Assembly: GCF_014898055.3 (NCBI RefSeq)
Contig: NW_023601433.1
Span: 82,841,106-82,905,105 of the forward strand
Direction of reading: 5' to 3'
DNA from: Talpa occidentalis
Lineage: Eukaryota > Chordata > Mammalia > Eulipotyphla > Talpidae
Length of the DNA stretch: 64,000 nucleotides
Below are positions 1 through 9,760 of this stretch, in pieces; positions within the stretch are counted from its first letter, which is position 1; each line of letters starts with the position of its first letter. A program made the position numbers and the translations under genes. The notes beneath the pieces were generated by a model, which saw only the letters and a program-made list of their open reading frames with translations, was not told the DNA's origin and did no database searches.

Positions 1-359
1 CAGATGAGAATTCAAGAAGTTGTAATGTGGTTGCCTCAGAACTTCTGTAGAGGATGCTTTCAATTCCATGTGCCCCAGAAGGCAAGCAAATCTCCCCTCT
101 CTCCCTGAGAAACTCAACCTTCCACATCAGTGTCCAACATGAGAAGCCAGAATGAAGCCCTTAGGAGACCAAAAGGCAGAGCTGGGGTGAGCAAGTGAGG
201 GTGAGACACAGAGGTGCCTGTGTCTCCTCGTTTGTTTTCCCTGCAAGCAGGAGGCAAGAGGAGAAGAGAAGCAACTGTGTGATTCTTGGGACTGTATACA
301 GAGTCCATCCCCAACTCTGCAATCAAACCGAAGGAAATTTTGTGTTTCCATCAGGAGAG

Positions 360-500
360 GCTGGGTTCTGCTGCTATAACAAACAAATTCCAAATCTCAG
401 GAGCTGAAAATATCACAAAAAGATTTCTTTCTCCCAGTGCATGTCCATTTTGGTTTGGTTACTTGAATGAGCTGATGCAAAATCAGGAAAATAGATGGTG
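360..500 (-). mobile_element. MaLR/LTR-like fragment (tentative)
   Basis: The phrase 'gctgctataacaaacaaattc' (spaced over 370-392) followed by 'gagctgaaaatatcac' resembles the reverse complement of the 3' end of MLT1/MST-type LTRs, which typically read 'gctataacaaa..ccata..actgggtggc'. The match fades after about 130 bases. The family assignment is by eye and weak. Confidence 0.3.
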
Positions 501-749
501 TCTGGGCAATTCTCCGGGTCAGCCCCATGAACAGATGCCTCTCTTGCTTCAGGTCAATGAGCATCTTAGCTTTGCTCCAGCCCCTTCTCCCAACACGCCA
601 AAAATATTTCTGAAGGATATCCACCTGCGACTTAGACTTACAACCAAAACTAGTTGTTGTAGAAATGCACGGTAGGTATGAAATCTTCCTCTAGTCCATT
701 TTTGATGTGCTGAGTGAGAGGAAATGACACAAATAAACTAGAATAAGCC

Positions 750-925
750 AAGAGACCCTTGATCCTGAGTTCAAATCCTGTCTCCCCCAACCCTTTATTA
801 GTGGTGAGTCTTTGACCCGGGGTCTTATCTTCCTGTCCTCCATTGCTTGCTGGGAAAAGAAGTAAGTCAGAACAGCACATTGCTTTGTTGCAAGGATGAA
901 TGAGATAATTAAAAAATGCATAACT
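750..925 (+). mobile_element. MIR SINE fragment
   Basis: The order 'gagttcaaatcctgtctc', then 'gtgagtctttgacc', then 'aaggatgaatgagataatt' follows the MIR consensus (tRNA-like head, core, 'gaggattaaatgagataat'). It is an ancient, strongly diverged copy, as expected of a mammal-wide family. Confidence 0.6.
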
Positions 926-1844
926 CAGCATGTGGTAAAGTTTCAGCTGTGGGATCCTGAATGAAGAAGAGGGCAGAACACAACGAGAAGGTGAAGGAAG
1001 AGGAGGTGAAGGAAATGATGGGAGAAAAGCATCAGGGATGCTGGTGTGGTTTCGAACCAGACAGTAAGTCAGATTCCACCTGGAATGTTGGGCTTCCATT
1101 GTGCCAAGCTTCCTGTGCTCCTGGTGGACCAGCCTTTATTCCTGAAGGCCTCCTTTTTCCTGTCTGAAGATATTAGCGCTGATTGCCCTGTCGGGGCAAC
1201 TCTGGGAATTCTACAAAAAATATCGTCCATTTCTTGAGAGCTGGGAAGGCATGTGTCTGCCTCCAATGCTTGAAGTAGATCTTTAGAAGTCACTCGAATG
1301 AATGAGCATCTAAAGAATCTGCAGCCATGAAACAGTCTTTAGTGCTTCAATCCCAGCCTAGCCTTCCACAAGAAGGGAGGCCTGGGAGTTATTAGAGAGC
1401 CGCTTGTTTGTTTGTTTTGCAAATGAAAATCAGAGTGTAGGAAGCTTGCTGTAGCCAGCTGCAGGGCTCCGAGTTAACCCCTTCCATGTCCAGGGAGCCA
1501 GCATCTGCTGTGCAGAATTGCGTCCTGAGGGTGAGGTACCCCAAGCAGTGGGAAGATGATACAACTGCCGGTCCCAGGGACCTGGTTGAGGCTCTCAGCA
1601 GCTCGGGGAAAATTAGTAAAATCCCTTCATTTCTTTTCTTGTTAGTTTCTCTGCCTAAAATGACAGAACCAAGCCACATATGCTCCTAGCAGCTCTCAGT
1701 CCCATCACCCCTGCACCAAAATTACTTTGTACCCAGAATGTCTTCTGACTCCGGCTGAGATGGGGGCCCTATCTGCGGTGTCTGGAACACACCAAGGAGG
1801 CTCTTCCTCTATGGCTGGTAAGAATCTCAACATTAAGGTCAATA
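926..1844. other. Single-copy non-coding stretch, nothing recognised
   Basis: Short open frames on both strands (under 100 codons) show no domain, repeat or compositional bias. I see no splice-bounded exon, RNA gene or recognised transposon here. Confidence 0.5.
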
Positions 1845-1990
1845 GTAGTAACTAGTCATTGAATGTGTAGTGTGTGCCAAACACCATTTCAGATGCCCCC
1901 TGTGTTTTATTCTAATCCTCACTATCACTCTGTGCAGTGGTGCTGGTTTTCTCCCCTGAGGCTTCCATGCCTACAGTGGTGGAGCTGGGT
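1845..1990 (-). mobile_element. MIR SINE fragment
   Basis: The segment reads 'cattgaatgtgtagtgtgtg', 'ccaaacaccatttcagatg' and 'attctaatcctcactatc'. It parallels the reverse-strand MIR core (attgagcgcttactatgtgccaggcac.. / ..aatcctcacaacaa). Confidence 0.65.
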
Positions 1991-2435
1991 GGGAACCTAG
2001 GGGTTTTGTCTAGGGTGTCTTGGCCTTACCTCTAGGGTCCCCAGTGATCTGCTCCCCCAGGATCACTTAGGTCTGATCAGCAGTGCCTCATGCTTTAAAA
2101 TGGGGAGGCGGGGGAGGGGAGGGAGGCACAGTGAAAAGGGGTGCTATGTCTGAGAAGTCACAACATCCAAGCCCCAGCTCTGGCTCTAAACCTTCCCGGA
2201 CTTTTTGGCCCTATTCTTGGGTCTTGGGTCTCAGTTTCCCCATTTGTGAGCTGAAGGAATCCCCTGTGGAAGGACCCAGTGATGTTCCAATTCTCACTAG
2301 TGGGTGGGGGAATTTCAAGCAAGGGCTCAGAAGAGCTTCCAAGTGTATGTACATTCAAAAAAACTGAATGGGCATTCCATTCATGGTAAGTGGTTCAGAG
2401 TCCACATCAGTTTCCTGAAAGGGACCTGCTGGGAA

Positions 2436-2703
2436 TCTAGAATATAGCACCTAGACTTTAGAACACTTTGCGTCTAGAATCTACACTTCAGAATACTGTA
2501 CCATCTAGAATCTAAAAGATGGTGCCATCTAGAACCTAGACTCTACAATACCATGACATCTAGAACCTACAATCTAGAATGCTGTGCCATTTAGAACCTA
2601 GAATTTAGAATGTAGTGCCATCTAGAACCTAGATTCTAGAATAGTATGACATCTAGAACCTAGAATCCAGAATACAGTGTCATCTAGAATCTAGTATATG
2701 CCA
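2436..2703. repeat. 31-bp tandem minisatellite, CTAG-rich, about 8.6 copies
   Basis: Aligning on the word TCTAGAA gives successive units of 31 bases; five consecutive full units run from about 2530 to 2680 and one earlier unit is shortened to 24 bases. Each unit starts TCTAGAACCTAGAATC and ends near TAGAAT..GTGCCA, so it also contains an internal TAGAAYC sub-repeat. Units differ by a few substitutions (TCTAGAAT/TCTAGAAC, GTGCCA/ATGACA), indicating an older array. XbaI-type TCTAGA words recur every unit. It is directly tandem without spacers and so is not a CRISPR array. Confidence 0.92.
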
Positions 2704-3110
2704 TCAATGACAAACTCAACAGCTAACAAATCTGAGGCAGATCATGCCTATGGGCTTGGTGTTGGGGTCCTCGAGGTGTCCAACACATGATTGTTAGGAG
2801 GCAAAAAAACCAAAAGGGAAAAAACTGACTTCATTCCTTTGGCTTCCTGGGTCTGGGAACTTCCAGAATAGAGAGAAACAACCTGGCACCAGAGGCGCTG
2901 GCTCACTCTGCATGTGGGTCTCTTCCTTCCCCAAGGAGGAGTAGCTTTCTTGCACTCACCCCCTCCAGAGGAAGCCAGAAACATGTTGTCACCCGCGAGG
3001 ATTTCCAGGTGGATCCAGCAGGGAAATGTCATTTGAATGAGGTGTGTGAACGCAGAGCCTGCAGAAACAGCCAAACGCAGAATGTCCTCATTCGAATAAT
3101 GGTGTGCGTG

Positions 3111-3112
<2 letters not shown>

Positions 3113-3143
<31 letters not shown>
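3113..3143. repeat. (TG)n microsatellite, about 15 copies
   Basis: Pure TG dinucleotide run, preceded by the partly alternating 'gtgtgcgtgcc'. Likely length-polymorphic. Confidence 0.97.
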
Positions 3144-3144
<1 letters not shown>

Positions 3145-3189
3145 GGCCGAGAGCATGCAGACATCTGTGCGTGGGGAAAGCAGTGGGCT

Positions 3190-3310
3190 GCTACAGTAAA
3201 AGCGCCAGACGGGGAGTCAGCCACACGTGGGTGGGAACGCCGGCCCCAACCCCCACCAGCTTTGTCATTTTGGACAAGCTCCAAAGATGCTCTCTGAGCC
3301 TCAGTTTCCC
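3190..3310 (+). mobile_element. MIR SINE fragment
   Basis: The pattern 'gctttgtcattttggacaag' followed by 'ctctgagcctcagtttccc' matches the MIR core order (tgtgaccttgggcaag... ctctgagcctcagtttcc). Confidence 0.6.
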
Positions 3311-3553
3311 CCCCGCCATGATATCCAGCCATTTCAAGCACTGCTGGATGCATAGAGTGGCTCGCAGACTGAAGAGGTCACCCGGTGCTGCTGCGCTGCA
3401 AACAGGAGCAATTTGCACAGGACAGTCTAGATGACCCTTTATTGTCCTTTCTGAACCTTAATTTCTTCATCCATGAAGTGAAAGTGGAGTGGGAGAGGAC
3501 AGTGACTCTTTAAGCTTTCTTTTCATGGAGAAGTGTTGCATTCCCTGCCTCGC

Positions 3554-3554
<1 letters not shown>

Positions 3555-3583
<29 letters not shown>
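3555..3583. repeat. (AC)n microsatellite, about 14 copies
   Basis: Uninterrupted AC dinucleotide run between 'ctcgca' and 'aatctcac'. Confidence 0.97.
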
Positions 3584-3586
<3 letters not shown>

Positions 3587-4416
3587 TCACAAGGAAACCC
3601 AACACACATACACAACAGTTAAAAACAGCAGCTCAGGTTCAAGGAGAGACAGCAAGCTCAGGGGACTAGCGACTTTTTTCACCTGCCCTCTTGCTGCTGA
3701 AGCTGCCAGGTGCTGGACACCAGTGTGCCCAGCTGTGCTTGGTCTCTGCAGAGCCCACAGCCTTGGCTAGTCTGTGCACCACTGGCCTTATCTGTCTACC
3801 TAATCTTTCCTCCATGCAGCCACCTATTATTGGCTTCAATTTCAATTCAATGCAAAAGGAATATCAAGACCGTATCCGCCTTGGGTCAGAAAGAGAAGCC
3901 CAGGGAGGACCTAGAGCAGCCTGTCCTTGCAGCTCCTTTGGCCCCCCGCCGGGTTCAGCAATGCCCTATGGTCATCATGGAGGGTTTCATGGCCCCCGCC
4001 CCCCACCCTAAGATGTGTCCAAGTCTGAACCCTCCATCCCTGGGAACTGACCTTCTGTGAGTGTGAAATAGGATCTTGGGGAGACCCCCGGATGGTGGGT
4101 GAACCCTGAATCTCCTGACAGTGTCCTTAAAGAGAAAGGAGAAGATCTGACACACATAAGATGCAGCCGGGGTGTGCAAGCATGCAGCCCCCAGCAAAGG
4201 AACACCAGGGCCACCCGATCCTGGGGGGGCTGAGGAGCGCCCCCCAAAACAGACACACAGCCCCAGGGCCTCTGGAGGGAGCTGCCTTGCCCAGAGCATC
4301 ACGGCCTGGGCCTCCAGCATGTTGGGGAACAGATCCCTGTTGTTGTTAGCCCTTGGTTGGTGGTGACGGCTGGTAGCAACCCTGGGAACCACACAGCCAC
4401 TAAGCCGTGCCCCAGG

Positions 4417-4424
4417 TGACGTCA
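4417..4424. promoter_or_regulatory. Palindromic CRE motif TGACGTCA
   Basis: A full consensus CREB/ATF site lies in 'caggTGACGTCAgcgc', with a further half-like 'atgacgc' 15 bases downstream. Full CREs with the CpG kept are uncommon in random mammalian DNA because CpG decays. Binding is inferred from the motif only. Confidence 0.45.
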
Positions 4425-4709
4425 GCGCATGATCTAATGACGCTTTGCTCCGCTGGCTCTTTTACCAGCAGCCAAATCGCCATTTCAGGAAGGGCTCGCT
4501 TGCCTCTGCGGGATCTCTCTTACAAGGCGGGGGTGGGAAGGCCCGGCTGGAGGACCAGCCTGCCTTTTCCATCTCTCTCCCCGCCTTGGAAATGCATCAT
4601 CTCCTGCTCCCATCCCCTGCCTCCCAGGCCGCCTAGGACTTCTCTCCAACCAAGAAAGGAAGCGCCAGGTTTCATTTTGATGAACCAAGTGTGACTTTTG
4701 TTTGCTATT

Positions 4710-4734
4710 AAACAAAACAAAACAAAACAAAAAA
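4710..4734. repeat. (AAAAC)n simple repeat
   Basis: Four to five units of AAAAC run into an A-rich segment, followed about 30 bases on by 16 adenines at 4765-4780. The pair suggests A-rich tails of old retroposed DNA, but no body could be recognised. Confidence 0.8.
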
Positions 4735-4780
4735 CCCTCATGAATAAACCATATTCTGTGATTTAAAAAAAAAAAAAAAA

Positions 4781-5410
4781 GCTATAATTCCAGGGCAAAT
4801 CAATGGCTGGAACTTTCCAGCTTAATGTGAGCCAGATTCCTCCTCCTCGCTCTCTCTCCCTCGCTGCTGCTCCCCTTTTCTTTCTTTCCCTTGTACCAAA
4901 AGCTGTCTGCTAAACTTCCAAAACACCCTTTGCCTTTTTGACCCTTCAACTTGTTTTGAACTTCAGAAAAAATTGGGGAAACGCACTGAGTGAACTATAT
5001 ATAAGTCCTGGCGAGGAGGGAGCAGGGGGAGGGGGCCACTCGGGGGAGGAGGCTCACCATGAACTTGGGGCCTCAGATATTCATTTGGAAAAAAAAAAAC
5101 CCTCTTCTGTTAATGGAATTAGTAAATATTTGTTGCTCTGTTCTGGGCCGGTGCCCCAGGGGGATATCTGGAGGAAGGGGAACAAGAGAGCAAATAAAAA
5201 TAAAAGACAAGCTACTTCTCTGCTCCTTTCCCCTTCCAAAGACACTAAACAGACAAGTTGGAGGATTAGAATGAGGCCTTGTGTGGCTGCCCGAGCAGGA
5301 AGTAGCAGGGGCTTTGCAGCAGGGGCGAGGTGCGGAAGAAGCAGGCCTGCTGTCTGGTAATGGGGACGCCATTCCTCCTTAATGAAATGATTGCCGGCCG
5401 AGTTCTTGAG
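4781..5410. promoter_or_regulatory. Candidate regulatory block (single-copy, mixed composition)
   Basis: This block is free of recognised repeats and alternates AT-rich words ('gctataattccagggc', 'cttaatgtgagcc', 'ggaattagtaaatat') with GC-rich stretches ('gggagcagggggaggggg', 'attgccggccgag'). It contains a TATA-like element. That texture is common in conserved mammalian enhancers and promoters. No alignment could be run, so conservation is only inferred. Confidence 0.3.
4998..5005 (+). promoter_or_regulatory. TATA-like element TATATAAG
   Basis: The word lies in 'gaactaTATATAAGtcctgg' and is followed by a G-rich stretch, with an ATG in adequate context (caccATGa) at 5059. That ATG opens a 71-codon frame with no recognisable domain. 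TATA-like words occur by chance, so this is only a candidate core promoter. Confidence 0.22.
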
Positions 5411-5499
5411 TTATGGCACGGCCTGCACCGTCTCTGGCTGGCTTCCTGCAGCCCCGAGACCCTGTGCTGGGGTCGGCCCTGCCTTGCAAAGAGCCGGCA

Positions 5500-6055
5500 G
5501 CGAGACTGGGAGAGAGTGACAAGGAGACAGAGCTGGAGGTGGGAAGGCAGAGAAGGGAGCAGGGGATCAGAGAGCAAGAGCCAGGAGGGAGCCGGGCACA
5601 GAGGCATGGACCGGGATGAGGAAGATACCGGAGGGAGGAAGCTGGATGGAGAGAAGATGCTAAAAGCAATGGCAGATGCAGAGACAGACAGCAAAGGACG
5701 GAGGCCCACCCGGGAGAGGAGGTAGGCAGGATGGGGTCTTGGTTAGGTTCAAAGAGGGGGGTGGGAGACAGAAGTGGAAGGTGCTGAAATGAGGCTGAGA
5801 GCTGCAGAAGAGGGAGCGAAGAGAGAGGGAGGTGGAGGGACAGAAAAATGTGGAGACACAGAGCTCCCGGCTGCTAAGAAGGAAGCGAAGAAGGAGGGAC
5901 CCAGTAAGGGCAGAGGCAGAGACGCTGTGGAGTGTGCAGAAGAGCCTGAGGCAGAGGAACAGAAAGGGATAGCGAGGCAAAGCAAAAGCAGTGGAGAAAG
6001 AAGACAGCGCCTCTGTGCAGAGGGAGAGTCAGTTCCCAAGGAGACTCCACAGTAA
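5500..6055. repeat. Purine-rich (GA-rich) low-complexity tract
   Basis: The plus strand is strongly purine-biased for over 500 bases with recurring words such as 'gagacaga', 'gcagagac', 'ggaggga' and 'agaagg'. It is not a simple tandem repeat. Open frames across it are rich in Glu, Arg and Lys (or Ser/Leu/Pro on the other strand) purely from this bias and are not taken as genes. Confidence 0.8.
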
Positions 6056-6562
6056 GCACCCAATCGGCATGGACTATGAAATAAATAGAAGCATTGATTA
6101 TAAAATAAAGATCAGATCCAAAACCAGTCAAAGAAGTAATGGACAGGATAGGAGAATGCAAGAGCCCCATGTCCATCAGGGTCATGGGGATATCTCCCTG
6201 ATGCCTCCAACTTCTAGAAATTTCAGCATCAACACATATATGGAACATTTCAACCCCTGTGGCTTGTTTTTGGTCATCCAGCAACACTCCAAAAAGACCC
6301 GGATATTTTTCAGTTGAAGATCTGAGAATCAGGGCAGGGGGATTACTTATGATAACACAGAGAGAAAAGAGTAAGGATGGGTCTCCAGTCTGGTCCTCAC
6401 AAGAATAAAACGAATGTTGGAAAGAAGAAAGAATGGAAGCTAATTGTCCTGAGGGCCTCGTTTTTTTCAGGAGGCAAAATGAATTATTATATTGATTATA
6501 GTGATTAATCATGTCCATAGCAAGAATTTAACGTGCACATTTAAACAATAGAGATAAAACAC

Positions 6563-6811
6563 GGGCCTCCCTGGTGGCGCAGCAGGTTGAGCACAGCTCT
6601 GTGAAGCTGTCCACAGCCTCTGCAGTGCGGGTTCAATTCCCGGCCGGCCAGGGAGATTCCCACATGGCGCAGCAGACCTCTCCTGTTTTGCCCGCTGCTC
6701 CCCTCAGCAGTGTATTTTGTCAGTCTCTGCTGAATCCTCTCACCCTGCCCCCCACCTCTGGCTTGTTCCCCAGTTCTTGTATGCATAAACAAATAAATCT
6801 TTAAAAAAAAA
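6563..6811 (+). mobile_element. tRNA-derived SINE, full length (copy 1, head type A)
   Basis: The copy starts 'gggcctccctggtggcgcag', carries a B-box-like 'gggttcaattcc', the body words 'cagcagacctctcctg' and 'cagcagtgtattttg', and ends 'tgcataaacaaataaatc' with poly(A). Flanks 'gagataaaaca' and 'gaaataaaaca' look like a slightly diverged target-site duplication. It is a Pol III-type retroposon needing LINE enzymes for mobility. Confidence 0.95.
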
Positions 6812-6819
6812 GAAATAAA

Positions 6820-7240
6820 ACATGAAATGTCTGAACAAAGAGTGGAGAAAAGATGGGTAAGGAAGAGGATGTTAAAAAAAAAAACAAAAACCCTATCAAT
6901 CTAATGCAAAAAAGAAAGTAGCAAAGACCAAAAGAAAAAAATATGAAAATAAGTAGAGATCTTAGAATTGAAAATAGAAGTAAGTCCAAACTAATCTATA
7001 ATCACATTAATTGTGAAGGGATTAAACTCTTCACTTAAAAGACAGAGACCTTGGGAATGGATTGTTTTTTTAAAAACCAACTATGTGCTATTTCCAAGAC
7101 AGGCATAAATAAACAGAAAAGTTGAAAATTAAAGATTAGAAAAGAGAATTAGTATTCTTAGCACATACTAACCCAGAGAAAACTAATGCTGTAATAAGAA
7201 TCTCAGACAAAATGGAGATTTTGGAAAGTAAGCAATTTTG
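6820..7240 (+). mobile_element. Old LINE-1 fragment (ORF2 endonuclease region)
   Basis: Phrases such as 'cataaataaacagaaaagttg', 'gaaaattaaagattag', 'taatgctgtaataagaatctc' and 'agacaaaatggagat' track the L1 ORF2 segment that normally reads 'agaaagattgaaagtaaaag...agctatactaatatcagataaaatagac'. Frames are broken, so it is a dead, diverged copy. Confidence 0.6.
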
Positions 7241-8035
7241 GCAAACTGGCTCCTTGTGACACCCTGACATGGGGTCTGGCTGTGCACACACCTGTCCAGG
7301 TCTCTGTGGCCACCCCCAGGTCAGACCCTTGGGGGTCCGGCAAGCCAGGCTCTAGACTCAAGCTTCATGCATAGATTTTTACGAGGCATTTGGGCAACTG
7401 TTTTCTTGTACCCTTTGCTTTTCTGGTGCCCTACTCTGAGCTTCAAGACCTCTTTTTCAGTAATGATGAGTCACCAGGGAGGGGAATACAAGAAGACCAC
7501 TTTGTGAAACTGTAAGTCAAGGAGGCGGCAGAAAGAATTTGACACCTGGGAAGACAAATGAGCAAGAACAGGTTTGAGGACTTTGGGCCAGTTTCCCCCA
7601 TAAAGCTGCTCTTTACAGTAATGAAACCCACCAGGCTTTCCTGCCACCCCTCCTCCTGTCACCTCATCTTGTTTCCGCCATCTAAAAATGTCCAGGTTGC
7701 TGTGAGTGTGGGTAGCAGTTTCCTGTTTCTTGGTTTTTATTAAGAGGGCAAGAGTGGAGACTTGGGAATGGTGAATTATTTGAGGCTTCTTGCAGTATAT
7801 TCAACTACGCTGGCCGAGGGGCTGTCAAACATGGACCTCCCACCTCTGTACCCTTTTCCACGCCCAAGACAGTGTAGAGAGAACATTGGGGCAAGGGGCA
7901 GGTGAGGTCACAAAACAGACAACTGTCCACTGCCCACTCCCTGTCCCGACTGCCTCTGCAGTCACATAACGCAGTCCTCATGTCTCCAACTGCTGCAGCC
8001 TTGCAGAGCTCCTTCTGCCTGAAAAGCCTTCCTTG
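7241..8035. other. Single-copy non-coding stretch, nothing recognised
   Basis: Only open frames under 85 codons occur. No repeat, RNA or exon-like signal is recognised between the L1 fragment and the next SINE. Confidence 0.5.
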
Positions 8036-8333
8036 GGGCCTCCCTGGTGGCACAAGGGTTTAAGTCTCAGCACTATGAAGCTATTCGCAGCCACTGCAGC
8101 ATGAGTTCGATCCCCGGCCAGGGAGCTGACCCACATGGCGCAGCAGACCTCTCCTGGCTTGCCCGCTGCTCCCCTTAGGAGTATATTTCAGTAGATCTGC
8201 CTGTTCTGCTCCCCACTCTATCTCTGGTGAATCCTCTCACCACCGGCTCCTCTGGGCTGCACCCCAGTTCTTCTATGCAAAAAATAAATAAAAATCTTCT
8301 TTTGAAAAATCACCTTATTTAAAAAAAAAAAAA
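8036..8333 (+). mobile_element. tRNA-derived SINE (copy 2, head type A)
   Basis: It begins 'gggcctccctggtggcacaag', has 'gagttcgatccccggcc' as B box and the standard body, and ends 'tgcaaaaaataaataaaaatc'. A further 'ttcttttgaaaaatcacc..' precedes a 13-A run, so the true 3' end could be near 8300 or near 8333. Confidence 0.93.
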
Positions 8334-8764
8334 TGAGCATCCCATCTGGGGAGGTAGCAGGTATGCACCAGGTGGGTCAGGAGAGGAGGCAGTCAACGCA
8401 CGTGGCCCCTGATACGGTTGCAGTTAATGTCATCCCCACCATCACCAGGCATTAAAATGCTCCTCAATCCAGTACTGGCTTTGGAATTTAATAGAACACA
8501 CCAGTGCCTCAGCCTGAGGTTGAAGAAATGAAACTCAAGCCTCCTTTAACAGCAGACCAATCTCAAGTTAAATCTTCTCCATCTATGAGCAGCCAAGCCT
8601 CAGAGCAGAGACACTTAATTTTTTATTGTTTTTATGGTTATTTTGTCCCATCACCATCCCTTAGTCCCTTAGACTCTTTCTCCCTCAACCCTCCTCTTCA
8701 CCTCAGAAGCATCACTTTGCCTATTCATTTCTCTGCTTTTTTTTTTAATATTTATTTTTACATA

Positions 8765-9039
8765 GGCTTCCCTGGTGGCACAAGAAGTTGAGATGCAACC
8801 TGTGAAGCTGTCCGCAGCCTCTGCAGCACGAGTTCGATCCCCAGCCAACCAGGGAGCAACCCACATGGCACAGCAGACCTCTCCTGACTCACCCGCTGCT
8901 CCCCTCAGCAGTGTACTTCGGTCAATCTGCCTGTTCTGTTCCCCACTCTGTCTCTGGTGAATCCTCTCACCCCCCACACCTCTGGCCTGTACTCCAGCTC
9001 TTGTATGCATAAATAAATAAATCTTTTAAAAAAAAAAAA
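8765..9039 (+). mobile_element. tRNA-derived SINE (copy 3, head type A)
   Basis: Starts 'ggcttccctggtggcacaag', with 'gagttcgatccccagcc', standard body, and tail 'tgcataaataaataaatc' plus A12. Its A-tail points into a minus-strand copy of the same family at 9058, forming a tail-to-tail pair. Confidence 0.95.
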
Positions 9040-9057
9040 GATTTATTTAAAAAAAAA

Positions 9058-9313
9058 GATTTATTTTTATTTATGCATACAACTGGAGTACAGGCCAGAG
9101 GTGAAGGGGGTGAGAGGATTCACCAGAGACCGAGTGGGGAGCAGAAAAGGCAGATCTACTTAAATACACTGAGGGGAGCAGCAGCTGAGGGGAGCAGCAG
9201 GGAGGCAGGAGAGGTCTGCTGTGCCATGGGGGTCTCCTCCCTGGCCGGGGATCGAACTCAGGCCACGGCAGTGAGAGTGCTGAGCCTAACCCCCGAGCTG
9301 CCAGGGAGATCCC
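9058..9313 (-). mobile_element. tRNA-derived SINE, minus strand (copy 4, head type B)
   Basis: Read on the minus strand it starts 'gggatctccctggcagctcg', continues 'ttaggctcagcactctcac' and 'gtggcctgagttcgatcccc', then the common body. The head differs from copy 3 although the body is the same family. On the plus strand it is preceded by A9, not T-rich sequence, so its own poly(A) tail has been lost or replaced. Confidence 0.93.
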
Positions 9314-9374
9314 TCTCCGCTGGTTTTTTATAAGTGTTGCTTTGTCAAATGTCTGCTATGTAAATACCCAATAT

Positions 9375-9760
9375 TTGTCTTCGTCACTCTGACTTGCTCC
9401 GCTGCTCATAATTACCTTGAACTCACTCCCTCGGTTTTGCTGTAAATGGCAACATTTGGTCTTATGACTGCTAGTAGCCCCTGGTGTAGACCTCCCACGT
9501 ATCTCTCAGTCCGGCACTCTGTCAGTGGACACTTAGGTCATTTCTGTGTCCAAGCTATTATAAATAGTGCTGCAATAAACATTAAAAAGCATATAACTTT
9601 TTGAGTCGTTTGTTTCATATTCTTCACATAGATACCCGATGATGACATGGCCGGGTCCTGTGGATTCCCTTTCTAGCTTTTTCAAGGTAAATTCAGACCA
9701 CTGAATCCAAAATGGCGGCACCACTGACATTCCCACCAACAGTTCCTCCTTCTCTGCCTC
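9375..9760 (-). mobile_element. Old LINE-1 3' fragment, minus strand
   Basis: Reading the plus strand, 'tggacacttaggtcatttctg' (split), 'gctattataaatagtgctgc', 'aataaacattaaaaagca' and 'cattcccaccaacag' are the classic reverse-complement words of the L1 ORF2 C-terminal region. Many substitutions and gaps mark it as an ancient copy. Confidence 0.75.

Larger units (their letters stand above)
2704..4379. other. Non-coding stretch with two dinucleotide repeats and a MIR piece
   Basis: Apart from the GT and CA tracts and the MIR fragment listed separately, this stretch holds only short open frames. The longest, about 200 codons on the minus strand, crosses the GT repeat (a run of Thr-His) and shows no domain. 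Nothing else is recognised. Confidence 0.5.

Noticed and set aside
2436..2703. Regular 31-bp repeats considered as a CRISPR array
   Set aside because: Units are directly tandem with no unique spacers, and the host is a mammal.
2748..3353. Minus-strand frame of 201 codons with a Thr-His run
   Set aside because: The run is the translated TG microsatellite; the rest has no recognisable family.
5874..6518. Minus-strand frame of 214 codons
   Set aside because: Half of it is the complement of the purine-rich tract; no domain or exon boundary.
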